64,000 nt of DNA from Rudaea sp047601565 (GTDB taxonomy: Bacteria; Pseudomonadota; Gammaproteobacteria; Xanthomonadales; Rhodanobacteraceae): positions 1,922,001-1,986,000 of the forward strand of contig NZ_JASGIY010000001.1 of the NCBI RefSeq assembly GCF_047601565.1, given 5' to 3'. The position numbers were made by a program, and so were the translations under genes. Every line of letters starts with the position of its first letter. Positions within the stretch are counted from its first letter, which is position 1. Below the pieces are notes generated by a model that saw nothing but the letters and a program-made list of their open reading frames with translations, was not told the DNA's origin and made no database searches. Shown one piece after another: positions 34,908-46,008 of the stretch.

Positions 34908-36227
34908 CTACAGCAATTTCAGGTAGGCGACGATGTCGGCGCGATCCTGTTCGGACAGTTCGATTCGCGCCTGCGGCTGGAGGAAGCCGAAGCCGCCGTG
35001 CAGGAATCGCTGGTAATGCTCCACGGCTTCTTCCAGCGTGGCCGCCGAACCGTCGTGGAAGTACGGCGCCTTGCGCGCGACGCCGCGCAGCGACGGAATC
35101 TTGAAAATCTCGGAGAAGAAGAACGCCGGATATTTCGCGAACTCCGGCGGCAGCGAGGCGATTTGGGTGTAGCTCAGCGCGATGCCGAGGTCCGGGCTTT
35201 CGAACGGTGTCCACTTCCCGCCCGGTCCCTCGAGCAGCCACTTGCGCACTGGATAGCCCGGCTTGTTCTCGGCGGAGACGTTGGTGAAGCCGAAGCGGAT
35301 GCCGGCTGCGAGTCCGGCGGGCGGCAGCTCCGGGACGAACGGCACCGGCGGGAAGAATCGTTCGATCTCTTTGGTCGTCGTGTCCAGGCGCGGGCCGCCG
35401 TGGCACATCGCGCAGATGCCGTGGCCCGTTTTCAGATCGACCGGCTGCGCGACGAAGAATTCGCGTCCGCGCTTCTCCGCGTCGCTGCGGCCGGGCGGCA
35501 GACTCGGAGCGGCGCCGCCGTTCGCGTAGGCGCGCATGTCGTCGGAAGTGAACAGCATCGCCTTCTGGAATGCGGCGACCGCGTCGAGTTCGGCCCGCGT
35601 CGCTGCGCGCGCGGGCTGCATGTGCGTCCGGATCGCGTCCTGCGCCTGGAAGGGCAGATCGGGGGCGCGGCCGTCCCACATCAGAACGGGATCGAGCGCG
35701 GCCACGTCGTGGGTGACGAGGTTGCGGCGAAACAGCGTCACCGCGGTCGCGTTCGGATCGTCGGCGAGCTTCACGTTCGGCGGCAGCGCGATCGTCACGC
35801 GCACCGTGCCGTACTTCAACAGCCGGTCGTAGGACTTGCCGTCGCCGTCGTCGCTGTCGATCGCGCGAAACAGTGGATCGTGCGGATTCTTCGCGTAGCG
35901 CTCGCGCGCGTCCGCGAGGCCGAACGTGCCGCTGCCCAGCGCATGGCAGGTTTCGCAGGTGCGGCCGTTGCCGCCGAAGGTTTCCTGCGAGAACACGCGC
36001 ATACCTTCGAGCAGCTGCGCCTTGTCGGCGCCGCCGCGCTCTTCGATCGCGGCGCGCATGTGCGCATCGTCGGCGGCCGCATGCGCGCCGGGTGCGACGC
36101 TCTCACGGCACGCGGACAGCAGCGCCAGTGTGGCAATGGCGAATCCCGCAGCGAGCGCGTAAACGGCTTGGGTGGCGGGAGCGATTCGTGAAGGGCTGCG
36201 GTCCTCACGCTCGAATCTGGATTTCAT
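34908..36227 (-). CDS. Di-heme cytochrome c of the cytochrome-c-peroxidase superfamily (lipoprotein-like N-terminus)
   Basis: The 439-residue protein has an N-terminal export segment with a possible lipobox (ALLSACRES). Two CXXCH heme motifs are present, CETCHALGSG near residue 92 and CAMCHGGPR near 275. C-terminal conserved blocks follow (SLRGVARKAPYFHDGSAATL, EEAVEHYQRF, LSEQDRADIVAYLKLL) of the MauG/CcpA-like superfamily. It may act as a periplasmic peroxidase or electron-transfer oxidoreductase, but the exact reaction is unclear. It lies 21 bases after the YVTN propeller gene and shares an operon with it. Confidence 0.88.
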   Translation of the reverse strand: MKSRFEREDRSPSRIAPATQAVYALAAGFAIATLALLSACRESVAPGAHAAADDAHMRAAIEERGGADKAQLLEGMRVFSQETFGGNGRTCETCHALGSGTFGLADARERYAKNPHDPLFRAIDSDDGDGKSYDRLLKYGTVRVTIALPPNVKLADDPNATAVTLFRRNLVTHDVAALDPVLMWDGRAPDLPFQAQDAIRTHMQPARAATRAELDAVAAFQKAMLFTSDDMRAYANGGAAPSLPPGRSDAEKRGREFFVAQPVDLKTGHGICAMCHGGPRLDTTTKEIERFFPPVPFVPELPPAGLAAGIRFGFTNVSAENKPGYPVRKWLLEGPGGKWTPFESPDLGIALSYTQIASLPPEFAKYPAFFFSEIFKIPSLRGVARKAPYFHDGSAATLEEAVEHYQRFLHGGFGFLQPQARIELSEQDRADIVAYLKLL

Positions 36228-36248
36228 GACTTGAACCTTTTCATCGGA

Positions 36249-37286
36249 TCAGCGCAGTCCGGGCCAGAGCGCGATGCCGTCGCCGTGCGCCGCGGAGGGA
36301 ATCGACGCCTCGAGCGTCCAGGTCTTCAGGTCCAGCACATCGACGTTGCCGCTCAGCCAGGTGGCGATGAAGGCTTCGTCGCCGACGACGGCAATGCCGT
36401 GCGGCATGCGGTCCACGTCGAAGCGGCGTGCGACCGTGTTCGTCGCGAGATCGATCGCTTCGAGCAGGCCCTTCTTGCCGCCGCCGCGCGCGAGCGGCGC
36501 TTCGTCCTCGCCGACCAGCAGGAACTTTCCGTCCGCAGTCGGGCAGGCGGCGAACGGGAATCCCGCGACCGGAATTTCCCGCGCGATTTCGTCCGTCGCC
36601 GTGTCGATCGCGGCGACGCTGCGCGCGTTGCCGTTGGTCACGAACAGGCGCTTGCCGTCGCGCGACAGTGCGAGGCGCTGCACGAGGTCGGAAACCGCGA
36701 TCACCTTGGCGAGCTTGCGTCTCTTGAGATCGAGCACGCTGACGCTGCCCGCGCCGAGGTTGGCCGTGTACAGCTTGCGGCCGTCCGGAGTCGCTTCGAG
36801 CATGTGGGTCTGCTCGGCGCCGGTCGGAATCCGTGCCGTGATCTTGCCGGTCCGGGTATCGACGATCGCGACCGCCTGCGCCAGTTCGGCCGAAACGAGC
36901 AGGCTGCCGCCCTTCGTGGTCAATACCTTGTGCGGGCGCAGCGGCTTGCCCAGATCCCAGGACTTCGTCGCCGTGCGCGTCGCCATGTCGATCACGTCGA
37001 TGGCGTGTCCGTCCGCGCCAGGCATGCCGACGATCGCGTCGCTGTACGAGGGCGTGTAGGCGGTCCTGCCGTCGGCCGAGAACGCCACTTCGTGCGGCCA
37101 GCCCGGCACGGCGATCGCGCCGGCCACCGCCTTCGCGCGCGGGTCGACCAGCACAAGGCGATGGCCTCTTGCCTCGGGGATTACCAGCAATGGCCCGTTG
37201 CGCGTGTCCTGCGCGTGCACGGGCAACGCCGCCGGTGCGAGCAGCAACGCGAATGCAAGGCCCATGAATGGGAATCTCGTTTTCAT
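36249..37286 (-). CDS. Periplasmic YVTN-type beta-propeller protein
   Basis: The 345-residue protein has a signal peptide (MGLAFALLLAPAALPVHA) and about six to seven blades of the YVTN/Lactonase_7-bladed type. Examples are RLVLVDPRAKAVAGAIAVPG, EVAFSADGRTAYTPSYSDA, LEATPDGRKLYTANLGAGSV, RLALSRDGKRLFVTNGNARS and MPHGIAVVGDEAFIATWLS. Such propellers often accompany cytochromes and quinoprotein systems as binding or scaffold proteins. The upstream in-frame extension is shadow of the membrane-protein gene. ATG 37286 gives the signal peptide directly. Confidence 0.88.
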   Translation of the reverse strand: MKTRFPFMGLAFALLLAPAALPVHAQDTRNGPLLVIPEARGHRLVLVDPRAKAVAGAIAVPGWPHEVAFSADGRTAYTPSYSDAIVGMPGADGHAIDVIDMATRTATKSWDLGKPLRPHKVLTTKGGSLLVSAELAQAVAIVDTRTGKITARIPTGAEQTHMLEATPDGRKLYTANLGAGSVSVLDLKRRKLAKVIAVSDLVQRLALSRDGKRLFVTNGNARSVAAIDTATDEIAREIPVAGFPFAACPTADGKFLLVGEDEAPLARGGGKKGLLEAIDLATNTVARRFDVDRMPHGIAVVGDEAFIATWLSGNVDVLDLKTWTLEASIPSAAHGDGIALWPGLR

Positions 37287-37336
37287 CGTCGGTCTCCGGA
37301 CCGGGCAAGCGGCATTTCGAGAAAGGCGAACCGCGC

Positions 37337-38059
37337 TCACGGCGGCGACAGCCGATCGACGAGCGCGCGCAGCGGCGCGCTGTAGGCAAGCGGGCCGAGC
37401 GCCAGCATCATGCCGACGATGACGCCCGCGCCGACCCACCAGGCGCGATGGATGCGCCGCCGGTTCGCGAGGTCGAACGCCATGCCGGCGCCGACGTAGG
37501 CCAGCATAGCGCAGGTCAGGATGAGCGGAACCGGGACGCCGAGCGCACTCAGCGGCAGCAGCCGCGGCACGGCCGGCGACATGATGATCACGTTGCCGCA
37601 CAGCATCAGCCGGCGGTGCCAATCGGGCCTGCGCCGCAGGGCGAGGCCGGCCGCCAGCAGGCCGGCGAAGGCGACGACGTTGAGCAGGTTGAGCGCGAGG
37701 AAAACGTCGGGCCGGAACACCGGCGGCACCGCGCCGCGCCGGATGCACATCACGGCGGTGACCAGCGCCAGCGGCACCATCGCCGCGGCCAGCGCCGCGC
37801 CGAACACGCCCAGCCGGCGGTGCAAAGCGACGGAGCCGCGATCCACCAGCGCGCATTGCACCACGAACAGCATGATCCACGCGGCGAACACGAGGCCGTG
37901 CGCCACGACTTGAAACGGCAGCTCGGTCCAACGGACGAAGCCGGCCGCTTCGATCCGGCCGAAGCCGGCGAACACCGTCGCCGCGATCGCCAGCGACATC
38001 CACAAAAAGAAACGGCGTTCGGACAGCACGGCCGGTCGGATCGAAACGTTGCTGTTCAT
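37337..38059 (-). CDS. Integral membrane protein of unknown function
   Basis: The 240-residue protein has about seven hydrophobic helices: FFLWMSLAIAATVFAGFG, VVAHGLVFAAWIMLFVVQCA, LGVFGAALAAAMVPLALVTA, FLALNLLNVVAFAGLLAAGL, LMLCGNVIIMSPAVPRLLPL, PLILTCAMLAYVGAGMAF and WWVGAGVIVGMMLALGPLAY. His and Arg residues at helix ends (HGLVF, HRRLGVFG, WHRRLML) recall heme- or metal-binding membrane proteins, but no family is recognised with confidence. It is the first gene of the operon with the propeller and di-heme cytochrome, so a membrane redox role is a fair guess only. Confidence 0.7.
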   Translation of the reverse strand: MNSNVSIRPAVLSERRFFLWMSLAIAATVFAGFGRIEAAGFVRWTELPFQVVAHGLVFAAWIMLFVVQCALVDRGSVALHRRLGVFGAALAAAMVPLALVTAVMCIRRGAVPPVFRPDVFLALNLLNVVAFAGLLAAGLALRRRPDWHRRLMLCGNVIIMSPAVPRLLPLSALGVPVPLILTCAMLAYVGAGMAFDLANRRRIHRAWWVGAGVIVGMMLALGPLAYSAPLRALVDRLSPP

Positions 38060-38123
38060 GGGCCTTCTCACGGGATGGGCCGACGATTCGGGGAACGCGG
38101 ACGGCCGTCCCCTTGACTGGACT

Positions 38124-39326
38124 TCAGTAGACGATCAGATGGAATGCGCCCGCGGGATGGAATTTGAGCGTGATGCGATTGCCCGCGGTCGCCAGCCCCT
38201 GGAAGTTCGTTCCCGTCACCGAAACGAAGCGCCCGTCGACGGGGAAGTTGAAATCGAGATAGATCTCGTCGTCGCCGCCGCTGTAGCTGAAGGCCCCTGA
38301 TACCGCGATGCCGCAAGGCACGACCGCCGCACTGTTCGCCGCGAGCTGGGAATTGAAGCACCGTACGACTTGTGTCTGGTCGACGACTACGGCCGCCTTG
38401 ACCCAACCGCCTTGGTTCAGGCCCTGCTGCGCGGGGCCGTAGGCCACGAATGCGTAGCCGTGATCGCTGTGGCCGGACACACCGATGCCGTCTTGGCTGA
38501 CGCCGGCGACACCGGTGCCGCTCGAAGCGCCGCCGAGCACACCCCCCGCCGTGCCTTGGTCGGCGAAGCCGGCTACCCCGACGTGGTTGTTGCTGCTCGT
38601 ATGGCCATGCACGCCGTCGAAATTGGCGCTCTCGCCGGAAATGCCCGGGCCGCCGTTGCTGCTGCCGGCGACGCCGGCAGCAGCGTCGCTGCCGGTGACG
38701 CCCTGCACGCCATTGCCGTTGCTGCTGGTGCCGAGGACGCCGACCGCAGCGGCCGCGTCTCCCCATATCGCCGCAGGCCAACCGGCGGTACCCGAGCCAG
38801 TGCCGTTTATGCCGCGCACGCCGGTCTGGCCCGACGTATTGGCGACCGAGAACGCCGCGCCGGTCGTCGCCGTGGTTCCGCTGTACGGCAGCGCGAAATC
38901 GCTACCGCCGCTGGGCGCGTCGGTGCAGACCCAGCTCATCCCGTTCCATTGCGCAATCTGGCTGGACGCGCAGCCTTGCGGCAATTGGTAGGTGGGTGCG
39001 ACGGAGAACGCGCTGCCGTTCAGCGCCAGGCCGGTGCCGGCCGAATAACTGGCGGAATTGCCACTGCCGCTGCACGGCCCGAGCTGGCCGCTGGCGCTGT
39101 CGTAGCACACCGGAAGGCTCTGCTGCGTGCCGTTGACCAGCACGGGCATCACGATGTTGCCGCCTTCGTCCACGCGCAGGCGAACCTGCGCGCCGGTGGA
39201 ATCCTTGACGACGAAGCCGCTGCCCGCGGCGGGCTGGACGACGACGTCGGCGGCCGCGGCGTTCTGCATGCCGGCGAGGGCCAGCGCGGCAACGAGGAAA
39301 AGAATGCGGAAACCGGGGCGGTTCAT
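38124..39326 (-). CDS. Secreted protein with short glycine-rich repeats
   Basis: The 400-residue protein has a signal peptide (ILFLVAALALAGMQNAAAA). The middle region is a run of short repeats of the type GVxG.s/t...G (VGVLGTSSNGNGVQGVTGSD, AGVAGSSNGGPGISGESA, GVSGHSDHGYAFVAYG). These are known from tail-fibre-like and cell-surface proteins of Xanthomonadales. The C-terminal domain is beta-rich (GAFSYSGGDDEIYLDFNFPV). Its start overlaps the stop of the preceding gene (ATGA), so the two are coupled. Function is not known. Confidence 0.75.
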   Translation of the reverse strand: MNRPGFRILFLVAALALAGMQNAAAADVVVQPAAGSGFVVKDSTGAQVRLRVDEGGNIVMPVLVNGTQQSLPVCYDSASGQLGPCSGSGNSASYSAGTGLALNGSAFSVAPTYQLPQGCASSQIAQWNGMSWVCTDAPSGGSDFALPYSGTTATTGAAFSVANTSGQTGVRGINGTGSGTAGWPAAIWGDAAAAVGVLGTSSNGNGVQGVTGSDAAAGVAGSSNGGPGISGESANFDGVHGHTSSNNHVGVAGFADQGTAGGVLGGASSGTGVAGVSQDGIGVSGHSDHGYAFVAYGPAQQGLNQGGWVKAAVVVDQTQVVRCFNSQLAANSAAVVPCGIAVSGAFSYSGGDDEIYLDFNFPVDGRFVSVTGTNFQGLATAGNRITLKFHPAGAFHLIVY

Positions 39327-40144
39327 GGACGTTTCTCCATCGATCTGGAAAGAGTTTGTCGGGAAAGGCCGCGCCACGCGGCGAGCATCAGTAGCGCGAG
39401 CAGCAGCCAGCGGCCGCAGCCGAGCGCCGGCGCGGGAACCGCCGTGCCGTTGCCCGTGCCGCCGCCGGGTGTCGCGTCGGCGAACCAGTTGACGAGGTTG
39501 CCGCCGTCGATCGAGTGGAACGACGCGGCCGGCCCCGGCGCGATGCGCGCACCGCCGCCGGCGTCGTTGTCGCGCGCGTCGACGTAGGCGATGGTCTGCG
39601 CGGCGCCGTTGTTGAGCGCGAGCACGCCGCGTTGCCCGGCGCTGGCGCTGACGACTTTGAGCAATTGCCCGGCCACGCCTTGCAGCGTGAGCGCATGCGC
39701 CACGCTCTGCGCGAGGCCGACCGGGAAAACGAGCCGCTTCGCGCTGGCCGTGGTGACGACGAGGTCGTGGAAGCCGGTCGTGCCGGACAGCGTGCTCGTG
39801 CCGCTGCCGCAGGCGTCGACGATCGCCACGCCGCCGCTGCCGGCGACGAAGCTGCCGGCGTTGGCGAAATCGCCGCCGAGCGCGATGCCGCTCGCGCCCG
39901 CGGCGAAGCTGCCGCCGGCGAGGTCGAAATCGGCAATGCCGGTGAGCGCGGCGGCGCCGGCCGTTGCGGCACCGGCGATAGCGAGGTTCGAACAACCCAG
40001 GTCGACGCGCGCGTCGCCGAAATCGAACGACGACCCGGCGCCGACCGTGATCGTCGCGGCGGCGGATTGCGCCGCCAGGCACAGGGGGACCGCGGCAAAC
40101 AGCAGCGCCGCGGCCAGCCGGCCGCACAGGCGCAGTGCGCTCAT
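39323..40144 (-). CDS. Secreted beta-rich protein with C-terminal sorting-like tail
   Basis: The 273-residue protein has a signal peptide (AAALLFAAVPLCLAAQSAAA) and a repetitive beta-type body (GSSFDFGDARVDLGCSNLAI, GGSFAAGASGIALGGDFANA). The C-terminus is a short proline-containing motif, a hydrophobic helix and arginines (VPAPALGCGRWLLLALLMLA, AWRGLSRQ). This resembles, but does not match exactly, IPTL-CTERM-type protein-sorting tails. ATG 40144 is preferred over the one at 40204. The stop overlaps the next gene's start. Confidence 0.65.
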   Translation of the reverse strand: MSALRLCGRLAAALLFAAVPLCLAAQSAAATITVGAGSSFDFGDARVDLGCSNLAIAGAATAGAAALTGIADFDLAGGSFAAGASGIALGGDFANAGSFVAGSGGVAIVDACGSGTSTLSGTTGFHDLVVTTASAKRLVFPVGLAQSVAHALTLQGVAGQLLKVVSASAGQRGVLALNNGAAQTIAYVDARDNDAGGGARIAPGPAASFHSIDGGNLVNWFADATPGGGTGNGTAVPAPALGCGRWLLLALLMLAAWRGLSRQTLSRSMEKRP

Positions 40145-40200
40145 GGCCGCACCGGCGCGACGGCAAACGGTTTGTGCGGATTTGGCTTCCTCAAATGTTC

Positions 40201-40455
40201 TCATCGACGTGCTCCGGGGGTGGCAGTCGCGCGGTCGGCCGTGCCGCGGAGCTCATGGCCTCGTGCCGGTGCGTCCTGCTCCGCGGCCGCAGCGGAGGGC
40301 GTGACGACGGCAAGACCGTCACCTGCGCTGCTCGCCGCACTGATCGGTCGCGCGTAATGCGCGGTGCCGATGGAGTGCGTGCCCGCGCCGAGCGGGACGG
40401 CGGCATGGCTGACGGTGCTGCTGGCGCCGGCACGTAGCCTTGTGCGGCAAGCCAC
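40201..40455 (-). pseudogene. Possible remnant of an Ig-like (Big_3_5) domain
   Basis: A short frame contains PLGAGTHSIGTAHYARPI, which resembles the strand SLALGTHSVTAQYSGDASY of the Ig-like domain in the neighbouring gene at 40492. The rest is low-complexity and has no start. It may be a decayed copy of that domain, but the evidence is one motif only. Confidence 0.35.
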
Positions 40456-40491
40456 AGGGTCCGCAGGGAGGACGAGAACACGGATTGGTCC

Positions 40492-42195
40492 TCAAGCCCT
40501 GTTCTGCAACACGCGCCGCAGCGCGAACAACGCCAACGCGATGGCGAGTGCGATCAACCAGGCCGGCGCGAGCATCGGCGCGGCGACCGATGGCGCGCTC
40601 ACCGCAGGCGCGGCGGCGATGACGACGCTGACCGGACCGCCGGTGCTCGCGGCGTAGCTGGCATCGCCCGAATACTGCGCGGTGACGCTGTGCGTGCCGA
40701 GGGCGAGGCTGGCGCTGGCGAACGTCGCCGTGGCGCCGTCGAGCGGCGCGCTGCCGATGGCGCTGGCGCCGTCGAGGAAGGTGACGCTGCCGCTCGGCGC
40801 CACTGCGGCAACCGCATTGCCGCCGGGCGAGGCCGGCGCTTGCGCGCGCGGATTGGCTTGCTGGATCGCCGTCGCGGCGACGGTGGCGGTGAAATGGACG
40901 GTTTGTCCCGGCGTGGCGCTGGTCGGGCTGGCGCCGAGCGTTGTCGTTGTGGCGGCAGGCTGGGTCGGCGCGGAAGCGTCGGGCGGCAGCACCGCCAAGC
41001 CAGGATGCGCCTGCCCGCCGATGTGGGCGAAATATCCGCCCGCGTAGACATTGCCGCTGGCATCGAGGGCAAGCGCAAACAACCAGTCGTCGGCCAACGG
41101 ATTCCAGTTCGCATCGACCGCCCCGCTGCCCGTGCCCGACAGTTTAGCGATATGACTGCGCGACTGCCCGCCGATCTGGGTGAAAGCTCCGCCCGCGTAG
41201 ACATTCCCGCCGGCATCGACGGCGAGCGCAAACACACTGCCGCTGGCCGACGGATTCCAACTCGCATCGGCCGCCCCGCTACCCGTGCCCGACAGTTTGG
41301 CGATTTGGCTGCGCGACTGCCCGCCGATGCTGCCGAAATTTCCACCCGCGTAGACGTTGCCGCTCGCATCGACGGCAAGCGCATCCACCGCGTCGCTGGC
41401 CGACGCATTCCAGTTCGCATCGGCCGCCCCGCTGCCGGTGCCGGACAGTTTGGCGATGTAGCTGCGCGACTGCCCGCCGATGCTGCTGAAATATCCGCCC
41501 GCGTAGACGTTCCCGCCGGCATCGAGGGCAAGCGCAGTCAACCGGTTGTCGGGCGACGGGTTCCAGTTCGCATCGGCCGCCCCGCTGCCGGTGCCGGACA
41601 GTTTGGCGATGTAGCTGCGCGACTGCCCGCCGATGCTGCTGAATTGTCCGCCCGCGTAGACATTGCCGCCGGCATCGACGGCGAGCGCAGTCACCCAATC
41701 GTCGGGCGACGGATTCCAGTTCGCATCGGCGGTCCCGCTGCCCGTGCCGGACAATTTGGCGATGTACTTGCGCGACTGCCCGCCGATGTTGCCGAACCAT
41801 CCGCTCGCGTAGACATTGCCGCCGGCATCGACGGCAAGCGCAGTCACGGAATCGTCGGCAGACGGATTCCAGTTCGGATCGACCGATCCATCGGCCAGTA
41901 TTTTGGCGATATTGCTGCGCCGCGTGCCGTTGACCTCGGAGAAATCTCCGCCGACGACCATGCCGCCGCCGGGCAGGCGCGCCACGGCGAGGACGGAGCC
42001 TCCTGAATTCAAGTAGGGATTCGGCCACGGCGCCGGCGTTTGCGCCGCGACCAGCCCGGCGAACATCAAGGCGAGAAAACCTGCAATTCGAGCGATCGTT
42101 CTGCGCGGATTGGACGAACGAAACTGTTTCGACTCGTGTTCGGGTTTCTGCGCGGACAGGGCGGCGGCGCGCGGGGTTCGGTTTCGGGTTTTCAC
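40492..42195 (-). CDS. Secreted delta-60 repeat protein with Ig-like domain and C-terminal sorting-like tail
   Basis: The 567-residue protein has a long signal region (IARIAGFLALMFAGLVAAQ) and about seven delta-60-type repeats of 51 residues (NWNPSPDDWVTALAVDAGGN, VYAGGQFSSIGGQSRSYIAK, LSGTGSGAADA). A bacterial Ig-like domain follows (SGSVTFLDGASAIGSAPLDG, LALGTHSVTAQYSGDASYAA). The C-terminal tail APMLAPAWLIALAIALALFA RRVLQ-type resembles sorting signals. The GTG at 42195 with AAGGA upstream is used, because the ATG at 42384 adds an arginine-rich leader that is not signal-like. It is divergent from the kinase gene. It is likely a cell-surface or secreted protein of unknown role. Confidence 0.75.
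   Translation of the reverse strand: MKTRNRTPRAAALSAQKPEHESKQFRSSNPRRTIARIAGFLALMFAGLVAAQTPAPWPNPYLNSGGSVLAVARLPGGGMVVGGDFSEVNGTRRSNIAKILADGSVDPNWNPSADDSVTALAVDAGGNVYASGWFGNIGGQSRKYIAKLSGTGSGTADANWNPSPDDWVTALAVDAGGNVYAGGQFSSIGGQSRSYIAKLSGTGSGAADANWNPSPDNRLTALALDAGGNVYAGGYFSSIGGQSRSYIAKLSGTGSGAADANWNASASDAVDALAVDASGNVYAGGNFGSIGGQSRSQIAKLSGTGSGAADASWNPSASGSVFALAVDAGGNVYAGGAFTQIGGQSRSHIAKLSGTGSGAVDANWNPLADDWLFALALDASGNVYAGGYFAHIGGQAHPGLAVLPPDASAPTQPAATTTTLGASPTSATPGQTVHFTATVAATAIQQANPRAQAPASPGGNAVAAVAPSGSVTFLDGASAIGSAPLDGATATFASASLALGTHSVTAQYSGDASYAASTGGPVSVVIAAAPAVSAPSVAAPMLAPAWLIALAIALALFALRRVLQNRA
41050..41880 (-). repeat. Tandem 153-bp coding repeats (delta-60 units)
   Basis: Near-identical units recur every 153 bases, marked by GGATTCCAGTTCGCATCGG-like copies at about 41099, 41252, 41407, 41558, 41709 and 41862. 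The high nucleotide identity shows recent expansion or gene conversion within the gene. Confidence 0.85.
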
Positions 42196-42395
42196 GGTCG
42201 GCAATCCTTCTTCGCAACGGGTTCGTCCTGTATTACGCCGAGCGGCGTTCAAGTCCGCCACGCGATCGCGCCGCGGTCGGGTCGGCGTTCCGCAGCGCGT
42301 TTCGGCGTATGAACTAGAGATCGGCAAGAAATCCGCGGCTCGCGTTTTCGGTGCCGTGCGGTATCTTCTGGAGCGAGGCAACATCGGGGCCGTTC

Positions 42396-45365
<2,970 letters not shown>

Positions 45366-45424
45366 GGCAGCTTTTTTTTGCGAAGACACCGACAGGAAAT
45401 TCGTTCGCGGCTTATAACCTGTTC

Positions 45425-45955
45425 TCAGGTGCCGAGCGTTTCGTACAGCAACGCCTTCGCCATCGCCCATTCGCGCTGCACCGTGCGCTCGGAGATGCCG
45501 AGGGCGAGCGCCGTTTCCGTGTCCGAAAAACCGGCGAAATAGCGGCACTCGACCACGCGCGCGAGGCGCGGCGACTTCTGTTCGAGATCGCTCAGCGCAT
45601 CGTTCAACGCGACGATGCGCTCGTCGCTCTCGGCGAGGACGTCGACGTCCTCGATGTCGAGCGGCGCCTGCCCCGGATCGCGCTTGCCGCGCAGCCGCGC
45701 GCGCGCGTGCGAAACCAGCACCTGGCGCATCGCGAGCGCGGCGGTGTTGAGGAAATGCGCGCGGTTCTCGAAGACGTCCTGCCGCGCGAGCTTGAGATAG
45801 GCCTCGTGCACGAGCGCGGTCGTGCCGAGCGTCTGCGGCCCGGCCGCGCCGCCGCGCCGGCGCTCGCCGCGCGCAAGCAGGCGCAGGTCGGCGTACAGCA
45901 CCTGCGCCAGCCATTGCGTCGCATGGTCGCCCGAAAAGGAAGGGGATTCCGACAT
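45425..45955 (-). CDS. ECF-like RNA polymerase sigma factor
   Basis: The 176-residue protein has sigma region 2 (QWLAQVLYADLRLLARGERR, TTALVHEAYLKLARQ) and region 4 (RLARVVECRYFAGFSDTETA, LALGISERTVQREWAMAKAL). Its length and the short region 2 fit the ECF-like subfamily found beside Hanks-type kinases. No anti-sigma gene adjoins. ATG 45955 avoids an unlikely N-terminal extension from 46012. It is convergent with the Ser/Thr kinase gene and probably functionally linked to it. Confidence 0.85.
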   Translation of the reverse strand: MSESPSFSGDHATQWLAQVLYADLRLLARGERRRGGAAGPQTLGTTALVHEAYLKLARQDVFENRAHFLNTAALAMRQVLVSHARARLRGKRDPGQAPLDIEDVDVLAESDERIVALNDALSDLEQKSPRLARVVECRYFAGFSDTETALALGISERTVQREWAMAKALLYETLGT

Positions 45956-46008
45956 CGGGCGATTATCCAGGAATTCCCGCTGCGAGCGGCAGGATTCCGC
46001 AAGCCAGG

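Noticed and set aside
41050..41880. CRISPR-like array
   Set aside because: The repeats are 153 bp, in frame and translate to delta-60 units. There are no spacers.
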